The notes beneath the pieces were generated by a model. That model saw nothing but the letters and a program-made list of their open reading frames with translations. It was not told where the DNA came from and ran no database searches. A stretch of DNA of 64,000 nt from an uncultured Prevotellaceae bacterium (GTDB lineage: Bacteria; Bacteroidota; Bacteroidia; Bacteroidales; Bacteroidaceae): positions 1 through 64,000 of the forward strand of contig ONCG01000001.1 in assembly GCA_900316285.1 (NCBI GenBank), in the 5' to 3' direction. A program made the translations under genes and the position numbers. Below, in pieces: positions 1-8,079 of the stretch (the first letter of the stretch is position 1; each line of letters begins with the position of its first letter).

Positions 1-28
1 ATATGTTTTCAAATTCTTCTCTGGTCAT
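1..28 (-). CDS. 5' end of a gene running off the window edge
   Basis: The complement reads ATG at 28-26 followed by nine sense codons (M-T-R-E-E-F-E-N-I) before the window ends. It would be transcribed away from the gene at 267. Too little is visible to assign a family; the call rests on an open frame and the position opposite a gene-free 240-base spacer. Confidence 0.35.
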
Positions 29-206
29 AAACAGACTTTTTAATCAGTCATACACTACAGGGACGATTCAGCGAACCGAAAAACTAAGCAAAACTATAAT
101 TTTTTTCAAATTTCCTTCATTTTTCTTATTGTTGAAACCATTTTGGGTGCAAAGGTATAAATTATGACTAATAAAAATTGTAAATCATATATAATTCGAA
201 CAAAAC

Positions 207-238
207 GTTGTCTTTTTGCCCAAAAAGTTGTAATTTTG
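207..238 (+). promoter_or_regulatory. Bacteroidetes-type promoter of the AlbA_2/HATPase gene
   Basis: A -7 element TAATTTTG lies at 231-238 with GTTG at 207-210, twenty bases upstream. This matches the TTG-N19/20-TAnnTTTG pattern used by the Bacteroidota primary sigma factor. The start codon follows 28 bases downstream. Confidence 0.6.
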
Positions 239-266
239 CAAACATATTAGAAAGATAGAAGGTATT

Positions 267-1757
267 ATGACAATAGAGGATGTAAAAGTGATCATACAAG
301 GTGACGAGACTCGTACGTTGGAAATGAAGAAAACAACGGGTGAGTTAAAGGATGGTATGCGTTCAGCTTGTGCCTTTCTCAATACCGCAGGTGGCTGGCT
401 GTTCTTTGGTATTGCCCCAACGACACTGAAGATATTAGGACAGGAGGTGACAGACAACACCCGAAAGGAGATTGCCAGAGAGGTTGCGAAGCTGGAACCA
501 CTGATAGATCTTCCTGTTGAATACATTGATGTGCCGAATCGTCTAGGCTGTCAGGTCATAGCCATTCATCTGGATGCTCCTTCTTATTGGGATGTGCCAT
601 ATACATACGATAATAAACCGTATATGCGAATTGAGAGCACAACGGTAGTCATGCCTCGTGACATCTTCGAAGACCGTCTGATGCGTAGCAAATCTAATCG
701 TCATAAATGGGAAGACCAGATTTGTGAAGGCATAACCATTGCTGATTTGGAGGAACAGCGTATTCGTGGTGGTGTTCGTCTTGGCGTAGAACGGGGTAGG
801 ATGCCTGAGTCATCGCTCATGGAGACTACGGAAAGCCTTGTTGAGAAACTGAAACTCACCACGAATGGGAAACTGAAAAATGCAGCAGCAGCATTGTTCC
901 TCCGAGATACAAGTCAGTTTCCTCAGTTCCTGCTTCGCATGGCTCGCTTTCGTGGCAACGACAAGATGGAATTCATTGACAATCAACGAGCATACGGAAA
1001 CTTCTTCACTTTGCTTGATGCTGGTATGGCGTTCTTTTTTAAACATCTTTCCCTCAGTGGAAAAATAGTGGGCTTTACAAGAGAAGAGAAACTGGAGATT
1101 CCTGCCGAAGCGTTGCGTGAAGCCTTGACGAATGCCCTTTGTCATAGGATGTTCCATAATACAAGTAGTTCCGTTGGCATTGCCATCTATGATGACCGAG
1201 TAGAGATTGAGAACACTGGTCATTTGCCAGATGAATTGACTGTTGAGACCATTAAGCAATCCCATCATTCATTTCCTCAGAACCCGACTATTGCTGACGT
1301 ACTGTTTAAGACTACGTTCTTGGAAAATTGGGGCAGTGGCGTAGGTCGCATGGTAGATGCTTGTAAGAACGCTAACCTTCCTGAACCGGAGTTCAATCAA
1401 AATGCCGCATTCGTATGGGTCACGTTCAAACGTGCAACTATACAACCATACAACCCCTCAACCCCACAACCCCTCAACCCCACAAGTTCACCCCTCAACC
1501 CCACAACCTCAAAGGATAATATTAAGGCTCAAAAGCTAAAGACATTCTTATCAATCATTGGAGAGAATGGGGCGAACCTTAAGATGTTGATGGAAGGTAT
1601 GCATCTAAGAGACAGAAAGAGCTTTGTAAACAACTACATCAATCCCAATTTGTCAGACGGTTATATTGCTATGCTTTACCCTGAAATTCCAAATCACCCA
1701 ATGCAATCATACTATCTGACTAAGAAGGGTAGAGAACTTTTGGTAGAGTTATTATAA
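267..1757 (+). CDS. AlbA_2 (Schlafen-like) DNA-binding / GHKL-type ATPase protein
   Basis: The 496-residue protein has the two-part layout of the family often annotated 'ATP-dependent DNA helicase RecG-related' or 'putative DNA binding domain protein'. The N-terminal ~120 residues form an AlbA_2 domain (LEMKKTTGEL, FLNTAGGWLFFGI). Residues ~270-375 resemble a HATPase_c_4 domain, with an N-box EALTNALCHR and a G-rich NWGSGVGRM stretch. A Pro/Thr/Asn-rich linker (residues ~392-417) is encoded by octamer repeats, and a winged-helix-like tail follows. Such proteins are seen as regulators and in defence islands; the precise role here is unknown. It is the first of three plus-strand genes in the AT-rich island. 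Confidence 0.75.
   Translation: MTIEDVKVIIQGDETRTLEMKKTTGELKDGMRSACAFLNTAGGWLFFGIAPTTLKILGQEVTDNTRKEIAREVAKLEPLIDLPVEYIDVPNRLGCQVIAIHLDAPSYWDVPYTYDNKPYMRIESTTVVMPRDIFEDRLMRSKSNRHKWEDQICEGITIADLEEQRIRGGVRLGVERGRMPESSLMETTESLVEKLKLTTNGKLKNAAAALFLRDTSQFPQFLLRMARFRGNDKMEFIDNQRAYGNFFTLLDAGMAFFFKHLSLSGKIVGFTREEKLEIPAEALREALTNALCHRMFHNTSSSVGIAIYDDRVEIENTGHLPDELTVETIKQSHHSFPQNPTIADVLFKTTFLENWGSGVGRMVDACKNANLPEPEFNQNAAFVWVTFKRATIQPYNPSTPQPLNPTSSPLNPTTSKDNIKAQKLKTFLSIIGENGANLKMLMEGMHLRDRKSFVNNYINPNLSDGYIAMLYPEIPNHPMQSYYLTKKGRELLVELL
1438..1514 (+). repeat. Octamer tandem repeat coding for the linker of the AlbA_2/HATPase protein
   Basis: Alternating octamers CTCAACCC and CACAACCC repeat several times, interrupted once. 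The array is read in frame as a low-complexity Asn-Pro-Ser-Thr linker between the ATPase domain and the C-terminal tail. The same CTCAAC core recurs near asnA, typA and udk. Confidence 0.75.
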
Positions 1758-1852
1758 TTGCAGTGCTAAGATTAAAGACATTTAGATTTTAATATGTTTG
1801 AAAGTGCGTTATATTAACCTAAAATAGACATTCATGTGTGATTGGTAGATAT

Positions 1853-3775
1853 ATGGGAAAGAAAACAAAACGGCAACAGCCAAGGCTAAAAAGAAAGAAA
1901 AATACGGCAACAGCAAGTATAGAGCTGAGTAGTCAAAAGGAGTTGTTCAAGGCTATCGGAAGAAAAATGTTGGCATTACTTAAGGATAAAGAGGGACTGA
2001 ACAATATCATACAGAAGCATATTAGCTGTATAGAGGGATACTTCAGACACTATGATACTACTCAATTGTTGGGAAGTGTGGGGTTGTACCTTATAGATAA
2101 TCTTCCTAATCTGGAGAAATATTTCATGGCGAGAATAGCCGGAAAGCAATTGGAACTGGACGAAGAGGCTGAGGTCATAGCTGAATATGCGCTAAACTTC
2201 GGACTATCTATGCCCAATGAGGGTAGGGAGAATCCAACGGATGATGTTGTGGGGGATCTACGAGAAAGGCTAAGGGCTCTATACAAGATATACGGGCTGA
2301 TAGATATGCCGTTGGAAAACAACGCAGAGCAATTTATAGATTGGGTGATACATTCTGAGACCATTTCTATACGTGGTGATGGCTATCAAACTCATGTATA
2401 TGAGGTTTTTAAGGAATTGTTCAGACCGCATTCGGCTTTTTATGAGGCGACATATGGGTTCTCTGTAGATGAGCTATTTGAATTCTTTATGGATCTGGAA
2501 AACAGAATCATTTGTAAAATTGGTGACCAGCATTCGATTTATGGATGTATGCAACTCCATGAAAGATGGAAAAAGTGGGAAGAAAGAACATACGGGCCAA
2601 TAGAAGATGCAAATCTTGAAAAACGGGATTTCTCAAAGGGCATGTTCGGTGACTTCTTTGAGGCGAATCCTGATGTGGGTCATACTGAAGACGGTATGCA
2701 ATTCCTGATGTACCAGCCTGATGACTATTCCAAATCAGATAAAATCTTTTGGGTGTGGCCACAGAATAATACGGAAACGAGAATCATGGATGCTTTGAGC
2801 GTCGAATTTGGAAGTAATGCCGCCTTTATCGCCGAAGGTGAATATAAGGGTAACATTATGAACGGCCATAATATCTATGAGAAGCCGTTTGTAAAAGATG
2901 ACGATAAATTCTATTGTTTCACTCCAATGATACCCCATCGGAATCTTTTTCTGATAGCAGAGAAACTGATGAAGCGGGACGATGCCTATTACCAGAAAAA
3001 TTTCCAGCAGAATACAAATCCTATCAGCAGAGACCAATATGTTGAGGGGAAAGTAAAATCGGTTATGGAATCATTCTTGCCTTCTGTGACTTTTTATCCA
3101 TCTGTTCATTACAACATTGTGGAAGATGGGGAGGAAAAACGACCTGAATTAGATCTACTCGGCGTCTCTGAGCATGCTACATATATTATAGAGGTTAAGG
3201 CACATGAGTTGTCGCATAGGGATAGGGTTGGTATTAAAGGCACCAAAGATAAGTTTGGGTTCTCTGTGGCTGAAGCATGTAGCCAATGTGAGAGGGTGAG
3301 GAGCTATATTGATTCGCAGGAGGTTCCAGATTTTAGTTGTAAAGGGAAGATTGTTCGAATAGATAAGTCGAAACCGGTATATAAGATTGCTGTTACTTTC
3401 CAGCATTTTTCTACTCTTCTAGGTCATATGGATATGCTCGTGGAAACGGGGATGTTGGAGGAGAACTATAGGGATACTTGGATTGTGTCGCTATTTGACT
3501 TGATGGTGTTTTCTGATTTTATCGAGTCGGAGGAAGAGTTTATGGAGTATCTGGATATGCACAAGATAATCTACTCTAATCATAGTACGTTTATAGATGA
3601 GGTGGATTTGCTGAATGGTTTCGTAAATTTTGACTTGGCCAAGAAGGTGAAGCCAGGAAAACCTCTCATTATTCGATGTGGCTCGTTTGAGATAGATGAA
3701 GAGTATGCCCAGGAATATAGGGTGCCGTTTGATCATCTGGAGGATGAGTTGGAGATGATGGAGAAAGAATCCTAA
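1853..3775 (+). CDS. Large protein with a PD-(D/E)XK nuclease-like domain
   Basis: I chose the ATG at 1853 over an upstream GTG at 1838 because the basic N-terminus (GKKTKRQQP) follows directly. The ~640-residue protein has no domain I recognise in its first 400 residues. Near residues 434-449 it carries D434-LLG...E447-V-K449, the D-x(n)-E-x-K signature of PD-(D/E)XK nucleases, after a predicted beta hairpin (ATYIIEVKA). This fits a restriction-endonuclease-like fold such as NERD or Mrr. It is followed after 26 bases by the HEPN-like gene, suggesting a two-gene module. Nuclease activity is inferred from the motif only. Confidence 0.55.
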   Translation: MGKKTKRQQPRLKRKKNTATASIELSSQKELFKAIGRKMLALLKDKEGLNNIIQKHISCIEGYFRHYDTTQLLGSVGLYLIDNLPNLEKYFMARIAGKQLELDEEAEVIAEYALNFGLSMPNEGRENPTDDVVGDLRERLRALYKIYGLIDMPLENNAEQFIDWVIHSETISIRGDGYQTHVYEVFKELFRPHSAFYEATYGFSVDELFEFFMDLENRIICKIGDQHSIYGCMQLHERWKKWEERTYGPIEDANLEKRDFSKGMFGDFFEANPDVGHTEDGMQFLMYQPDDYSKSDKIFWVWPQNNTETRIMDALSVEFGSNAAFIAEGEYKGNIMNGHNIYEKPFVKDDDKFYCFTPMIPHRNLFLIAEKLMKRDDAYYQKNFQQNTNPISRDQYVEGKVKSVMESFLPSVTFYPSVHYNIVEDGEEKRPELDLLGVSEHATYIIEVKAHELSHRDRVGIKGTKDKFGFSVAEACSQCERVRSYIDSQEVPDFSCKGKIVRIDKSKPVYKIAVTFQHFSTLLGHMDMLVETGMLEENYRDTWIVSLFDLMVFSDFIESEEEFMEYLDMHKIIYSNHSTFIDEVDLLNGFVNFDLAKKVKPGKPLIIRCGSFEIDEEYAQEYRVPFDHLEDELEMMEKES

Positions 3776-3801
3776 TAAGGAGTGATTATGTAAGATAAAT
3801 A

Positions 3802-4659
3802 ATGACATTAGAAAAGTTTTGTGAGATAGAGACTGAAGTAAAGAGAATTATAGGTAATTCTTTTTGTAAAGCAATAGAAAAGAATAGCTCTGATTTTATT
3901 CTGTTGATGGCTCGCGGGGGCTATCATAAGCATTTGGATAAAACGGATATTGATCTTTCACCTTTTGTTATAGAAGATAGGCAGGATTTCTTGATGGATA
4001 TTACTAGAAAGAAATTTTTCATTAGATATTTGAACGATTATGTTGAGAGACTGAAGAGGAATGATTCTTTAAGTGATGAGGATTACAAATATTTGTTGAA
4101 CATTCAGCTAATGGTGTATACTCACATTTGGGAATCACATCTATTCTTGAATCAGTTGGAGAGATTGACGTTGATTCAGCTTGGTAAGGGGTATTTATGG
4201 AAAAGTAAAATCCCTACTATCGGTAAGGGTAGTTATATCAATAGCAATATTATCAATAGGTTTGAACGGAGTGATGTCGGAATGGCAAGGCTAATCAAAC
4301 TATGCTACTCAAAAGATTTGAGAAACGATTTTGCGCATTTTACCTATTATATAGAGGGAAATAGAATACAATCGAATAAGTATGCTTTGTTCGTGGGACC
4401 GTCAATGAGCTTTGAACAATGGGATGAGATGTTTGTGAGATCGATGTTGTTGTCGTATCATCTAAATGACATGTTACTTGAGATAAAGAACGGTTTTATT
4501 GATGAGAATGGAGATAGCCCTGTGGTTATCGATTTGCCAATGAAATATCATCATGATAAAAGAAGAAGCGTATATATAAAGCCTGAACGAATAGATGGGA
4601 AAGAGGAAAAGGTGAGGTTTAGGTTTTTGTTGAAAGAGGAGTTTGTGAGAAGTGAATAA
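3802..4659 (+). CDS. HEPN-like protein with an RNxxxH motif
   Basis: The 285-residue, helix-rich protein has no obvious homologue I can name. It contains R174-N-D-F-A-H179 in a helical context (LRNDFAHFTYY), matching the R-x4-6-H active-site motif of HEPN ribonucleases, in which the residue after Arg is usually polar. HEPN proteins act as RNases in toxin-antitoxin, abortive-infection and CRISPR-associated systems. It is co-directional with the PD-(D/E)XK gene 26 bases upstream and is AT-rich. Assignment rests on one motif, so it is tentative. Confidence 0.5.
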   Translation: MTLEKFCEIETEVKRIIGNSFCKAIEKNSSDFILLMARGGYHKHLDKTDIDLSPFVIEDRQDFLMDITRKKFFIRYLNDYVERLKRNDSLSDEDYKYLLNIQLMVYTHIWESHLFLNQLERLTLIQLGKGYLWKSKIPTIGKGSYINSNIINRFERSDVGMARLIKLCYSKDLRNDFAHFTYYIEGNRIQSNKYALFVGPSMSFEQWDEMFVRSMLLSYHLNDMLLEIKNGFIDENGDSPVVIDLPMKYHHDKRRSVYIKPERIDGKEEKVRFRFLLKEEFVRSE

Positions 4660-4951
4660 TAGGCAACGCCATTCCTCATACGGATCTTATTTCTTATTTA
4701 AATCTAAAGCTATCCGCTGCGTTGCTTTATGCACGCCCAAAGCCAAAGCATAAGTGAGCGCCAGCCAAGGAATTATTGCAAAGCCCCTATCACTCGCTTA
4801 TCTTGAAATCCACGTGTCTCAGCTGTTGGCTGAAACCATTGTTCTTTATTTTTCATATAATTCTCTTGTTCCATAATCCACAAAAGCATTTAAGGACACA
4901 GTGTCGCCACTGCGCCATCAGTTGTATTTTCAAAAAGGATTCTGTTTATTA
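4660..4951. other. Gene-free convergent spacer
   Basis: This 292-base spacer separates the plus-strand HEPN-like gene from the minus-strand defence operon. I see no strong promoter, tRNA or clear factor-independent terminator in it; short open frames here have no coding character. Confidence 0.5.
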
Positions 4952-6412
4952 TTACACCGTGCTCACATCAAAGTTCATGAGTTCATTCACCACACCCTCA
5001 AACTTCTCTATTAGCACTATGGTCATACTTAATTCCTTTTCCGTATAAGTTGGTACACCATGCAGATGTGCATGCGACAAAGGATGCATCGACAACTTTT
5101 GAAACATCTTCAGTTCCCTGACTACCGGCAGTACCGTTTCCTTAAAGAATTTGTTGGCATGATAGTCTGCATATTTTGTTCTGAGCTGCTTCATCATTAT
5201 GTCGTTCACCTCCAGTCCCATAATACCTTTCATGTGGTCGAGCATATCCTCTGCCGTCTTGAAATGATGGCCTTCGTCTTCATGCAGATAGACCGTCTTT
5301 CCATTCTCCAGACGGTCTAAGATATGGCTGCACTCATTTTTCCCTCCCACATGCACTATCTTTGAGAACTCGTGAAGCAGTTCCTCGAAGTAGCGACGTA
5401 TGTCATTGCCCAAGTCCTGAAGATCTTCCTCTCCCGACTCCAACCGCTCTCTGAGCTGTTGGCTGCGCTTCTTCTCGTGTTCCCCCGGAGCCTTGTAGTT
5501 ATAGACTTTATGCTTCCCGCCACAGTCGTAGATATTCATCGTTTGCCATTCTCCCTGCTCTCCTTTTATACTATTCATGGTGTAAAGCCATAGGTTGAAG
5601 AAACTGATGTTGTGGGTGAAAACAAACTTCTGGTATCTGGTAAACCTATTACGCACATAGCGCATCAGCAAGAGCCTGTTTGAGGCATCAAGGCTGGTAA
5701 TAATATCGTCAAGTACCAGAATACGTATCTTCTTGCGGTCTCCTTCTTCCAACATCTTGACAGTGTTCAGAAGCAACACCAGTACCACCAGATTGATGAT
5801 GGCTTCATTGAAGTAGTCGCGTATGTTCTCTATATAGGTATCTCCGCTCCACGGCCCTTTCAGACTGCACTTCAGTTCATTCTCTCTCGATATGGCTACC
5901 GTAACGTATTCTTCCTTGAAGCACTCCCTCAAGTCTTTGTTCACGGACTCTGCAATAGCTGTCGTCTTTTCTTCATCTTCAAGGAGGGCTGCCAAATCGC
6001 CGTGAAAGTACACTCTTTCCAAAAGTTCCTTGTAGGAAATGTAATTCCCGACTTGTATGTCAGCATTGCTTATCATACTGACATGGTAGTCAGCATAGTC
6101 TTCACTTGCAATGAAGGTCAGGTAGTCTTCATTGTTCACCGTGATTCCGTAACCTGCCGCACCCCGATGGTCATACTTTCCGGACAGATATGATGCAAGT
6201 TGCGCCCGCTGTTCCTCGGGTGTTACGCCTACACGATGGGCATCGCTTATCCGCTTGTAAAAGAACACCACCTTCAGTGCATCGTACAGAGAGCTTTTCC
6301 CCGCACCATTCTCGCCGTATATCAAGAGGTTGTGCTTCCCTATGTTGAACACTGTCTCGTCCTTAAAGGCTTTGAAACGCTCAACTTTGATACTGTCTAT
6401 CTTTTCTGCCAT
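4952..6412 (-). CDS. RecF/SMC-like AAA ATPase, last gene of the hsd-linked operon
   Basis: The 486-residue protein begins with an ABC-type head: Walker A GENGAGKSS (33-41), a degenerate signature region near 200-215, Walker B ILVLDD (231-236) and an H-loop FTHN (His267). No long coiled coil or zinc hook separates the halves, unlike Rad50 or RloC, so it resembles short AAA_13/AAA_15 defence ATPases. The C-terminal ~180 residues are charged and helical, with a His-rich segment (MHPLSHAHLHG) of unknown function. The gene starts 4 bases after the DUF262 gene, so the two are likely co-translated. Its role as sensor or effector is inferred. Confidence 0.7.
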   Translation of the reverse strand: MAEKIDSIKVERFKAFKDETVFNIGKHNLLIYGENGAGKSSLYDALKVVFFYKRISDAHRVGVTPEEQRAQLASYLSGKYDHRGAAGYGITVNNEDYLTFIASEDYADYHVSMISNADIQVGNYISYKELLERVYFHGDLAALLEDEEKTTAIAESVNKDLRECFKEEYVTVAISRENELKCSLKGPWSGDTYIENIRDYFNEAIINLVVLVLLLNTVKMLEEGDRKKIRILVLDDIITSLDASNRLLLMRYVRNRFTRYQKFVFTHNISFFNLWLYTMNSIKGEQGEWQTMNIYDCGGKHKVYNYKAPGEHEKKRSQQLRERLESGEEDLQDLGNDIRRYFEELLHEFSKIVHVGGKNECSHILDRLENGKTVYLHEDEGHHFKTAEDMLDHMKGIMGLEVNDIMMKQLRTKYADYHANKFFKETVLPVVRELKMFQKLSMHPLSHAHLHGVPTYTEKELSMTIVLIEKFEGVVNELMNFDVSTV

Positions 6413-6416
6413 AAGT

Positions 6417-8063
6417 CTATACTGAGAAGAAATCGTAGAGCCGCTTCTTCAGCTCCTCGTTACGTTGCAAAATAAGCTCTTTATTCACCCGGGGACTCCC
6501 GTCCAACAGATGCCTCACCTCACTGATACTTGATGTAGCATAGTGATTGGCCTTCTTGTCACAACTCATAGAACGACGGTTGATGTCGAGCACAACCAAG
6601 TTACCCAAACAGCCCAGCATCTTATTGTAGCTTTCCTGCTCGTCCTGCGGTACCCACCTCTTAACGTCTGCCTGCGTATATATCTGGTCTATACTGTAGT
6701 AAGGTAAGGGTGTTTTTGCAGTAAGATAGTAAGCCAGCAGGGTGTAGCCCTTGCGCAACTGCCCCACCCAGTCGAACCTGCTGATGTCAAGTTCGCTTAT
6801 CCGGTTCTCTCCGATGTCTTGTCCGTTGGCTATCTGTTTAATGTATTCGTACAGTCGGAACTTAACTGTCGTGGTAGAACCCATAAAATAGCAGTATCTC
6901 ACGATGGCTTTCATCAATTCCACAAACTGCGTACTATTATGCTCCACTGTCTCTACACCTTTCTCAAAAAGATAAGTCGTCAGCACATATTTGGGATACT
7001 GGTTGGTGTAGGCATTGATGATTTGCAGCCATTTTCCCACCTCACTTGTCTGACCGGCCTCTGTGTCTATATACTTCAGCACACGCAACATCTTGTAGAG
7101 GTCATCGAGTATCTCCTTATATTCCTTGTTCTGCAAGGGCGAGAATTTTTCAAGCAGGAAAAACTGTCTGAGGCTCTTTTCACCGTACGTGATATTGTTG
7201 CGGCCGCGGATGACGTGTGAATAATAACGGAACACGTCATCAATCTTCATTCCGACATCCTCCACCATCGACTTCAGGTCTGTCCAACTCTGCACAAAGG
7301 TATCCATCTCTTTCACATTGACAGCCTTCCTGTACAGACGCTCCTTGAAAATATCAGCATCCTCCAAGTCCATACCACGGTTGTTCAGGGTCTCAAAGAT
7401 AACCAAGGCACGGTCGCTGGCATCTTCCATGTTGGTTCCCGTCAGCTCTATAGGTAGCATAGACACACTCTCCAGCACGAAGAAAATAAAATCTTTCATC
7501 TTGCTGTCACCATACTCTTGACGCTTTGCCAACACCCAGCTGTAAATATAGAACAGGTTAATATCAATCTTGCTTTTGCACAGATTTTCCCTGATAGCGC
7601 CTTTCTTGTCGAGCACTGACTTGTATTGGCGGTCCAGCTCGTCAAGACTCTTGGCGTGTATCAACGGTATCTCTTGAGGGTCGCTGGTTTCAAACACCTC
7701 CGACACTATCTTCGGAAAGGTGTCATCCCCTTCCCTTGCAGGCACGGCAACCACCGCCTTCAAGTCGTTCAGTTCCGGATAGATAAGATACATCACCTTG
7801 AACATCAGCCATAGTGTCAGCAACCGCTGCTGTCCGTCAACAATCCGGGGACGGTTCTTCTCAACCGGACTTTTGGCCATCAGGATATTGCCCACAAAAA
7901 ACTCATTTCCGCTCTCAAAAGCCTCCACGATGTCAGTGAACAACTGCGAACACTGGTCATATTCCCATGAGTATGGCCGCTGATAACTTGGAATGATAAA
8001 CACGTCCGACGTTCCGAATATACCCTTCAGATATTGTTGTGATGCCTGTAAATTCAGTCCCAT
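6417..8063 (-). CDS. DUF262/DUF1524 (GmrSD-like) protein with an altered HxxP site
   Basis: The start at 8063 is set by an excellent ribosome binding site (AAAGGAGGTAGG) just upstream; a longer frame reaches into the previous gene. The 548-residue protein has the DUF262 hallmarks QRPYSW (29-34), DGQQR (76-80) and FETLNNRG (223-230). DUF262 is a ParB-like nucleotide-binding domain that drives GmrSD-type modification-dependent restriction. At the C-terminus a DUF1524-like region (GNLVVLDINRR...KK) is preceded by R469-W-V-P-Q473, where the nuclease motif normally reads H-I-x-P-Q. The catalytic His is therefore apparently Arg. It sits 16 bases after the AAA/TOPRIM gene in the hsd operon. Confidence 0.75.
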   Translation of the reverse strand: MGLNLQASQQYLKGIFGTSDVFIIPSYQRPYSWEYDQCSQLFTDIVEAFESGNEFFVGNILMAKSPVEKNRPRIVDGQQRLLTLWLMFKVMYLIYPELNDLKAVVAVPAREGDDTFPKIVSEVFETSDPQEIPLIHAKSLDELDRQYKSVLDKKGAIRENLCKSKIDINLFYIYSWVLAKRQEYGDSKMKDFIFFVLESVSMLPIELTGTNMEDASDRALVIFETLNNRGMDLEDADIFKERLYRKAVNVKEMDTFVQSWTDLKSMVEDVGMKIDDVFRYYSHVIRGRNNITYGEKSLRQFFLLEKFSPLQNKEYKEILDDLYKMLRVLKYIDTEAGQTSEVGKWLQIINAYTNQYPKYVLTTYLFEKGVETVEHNSTQFVELMKAIVRYCYFMGSTTTVKFRLYEYIKQIANGQDIGENRISELDISRFDWVGQLRKGYTLLAYYLTAKTPLPYYSIDQIYTQADVKRWVPQDEQESYNKMLGCLGNLVVLDINRRSMSCDKKANHYATSSISEVRHLLDGSPRVNKELILQRNEELKKRLYDFFSV

Positions 8064-8079
8064 AAACCTACCTCCTTTA

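Noticed and set aside
4776-5048. Plus-strand 90-codon open frame behind the HEPN-like gene
   Set aside because: It overlaps the end of the AAA ATPase gene in antisense and lacks a ribosome site or recognisable sequence.
4952-6412. RloC anticodon nuclease or Rad50-like protein
   Set aside because: The 486-residue protein lacks the long coiled coil and zinc hook expected for either.
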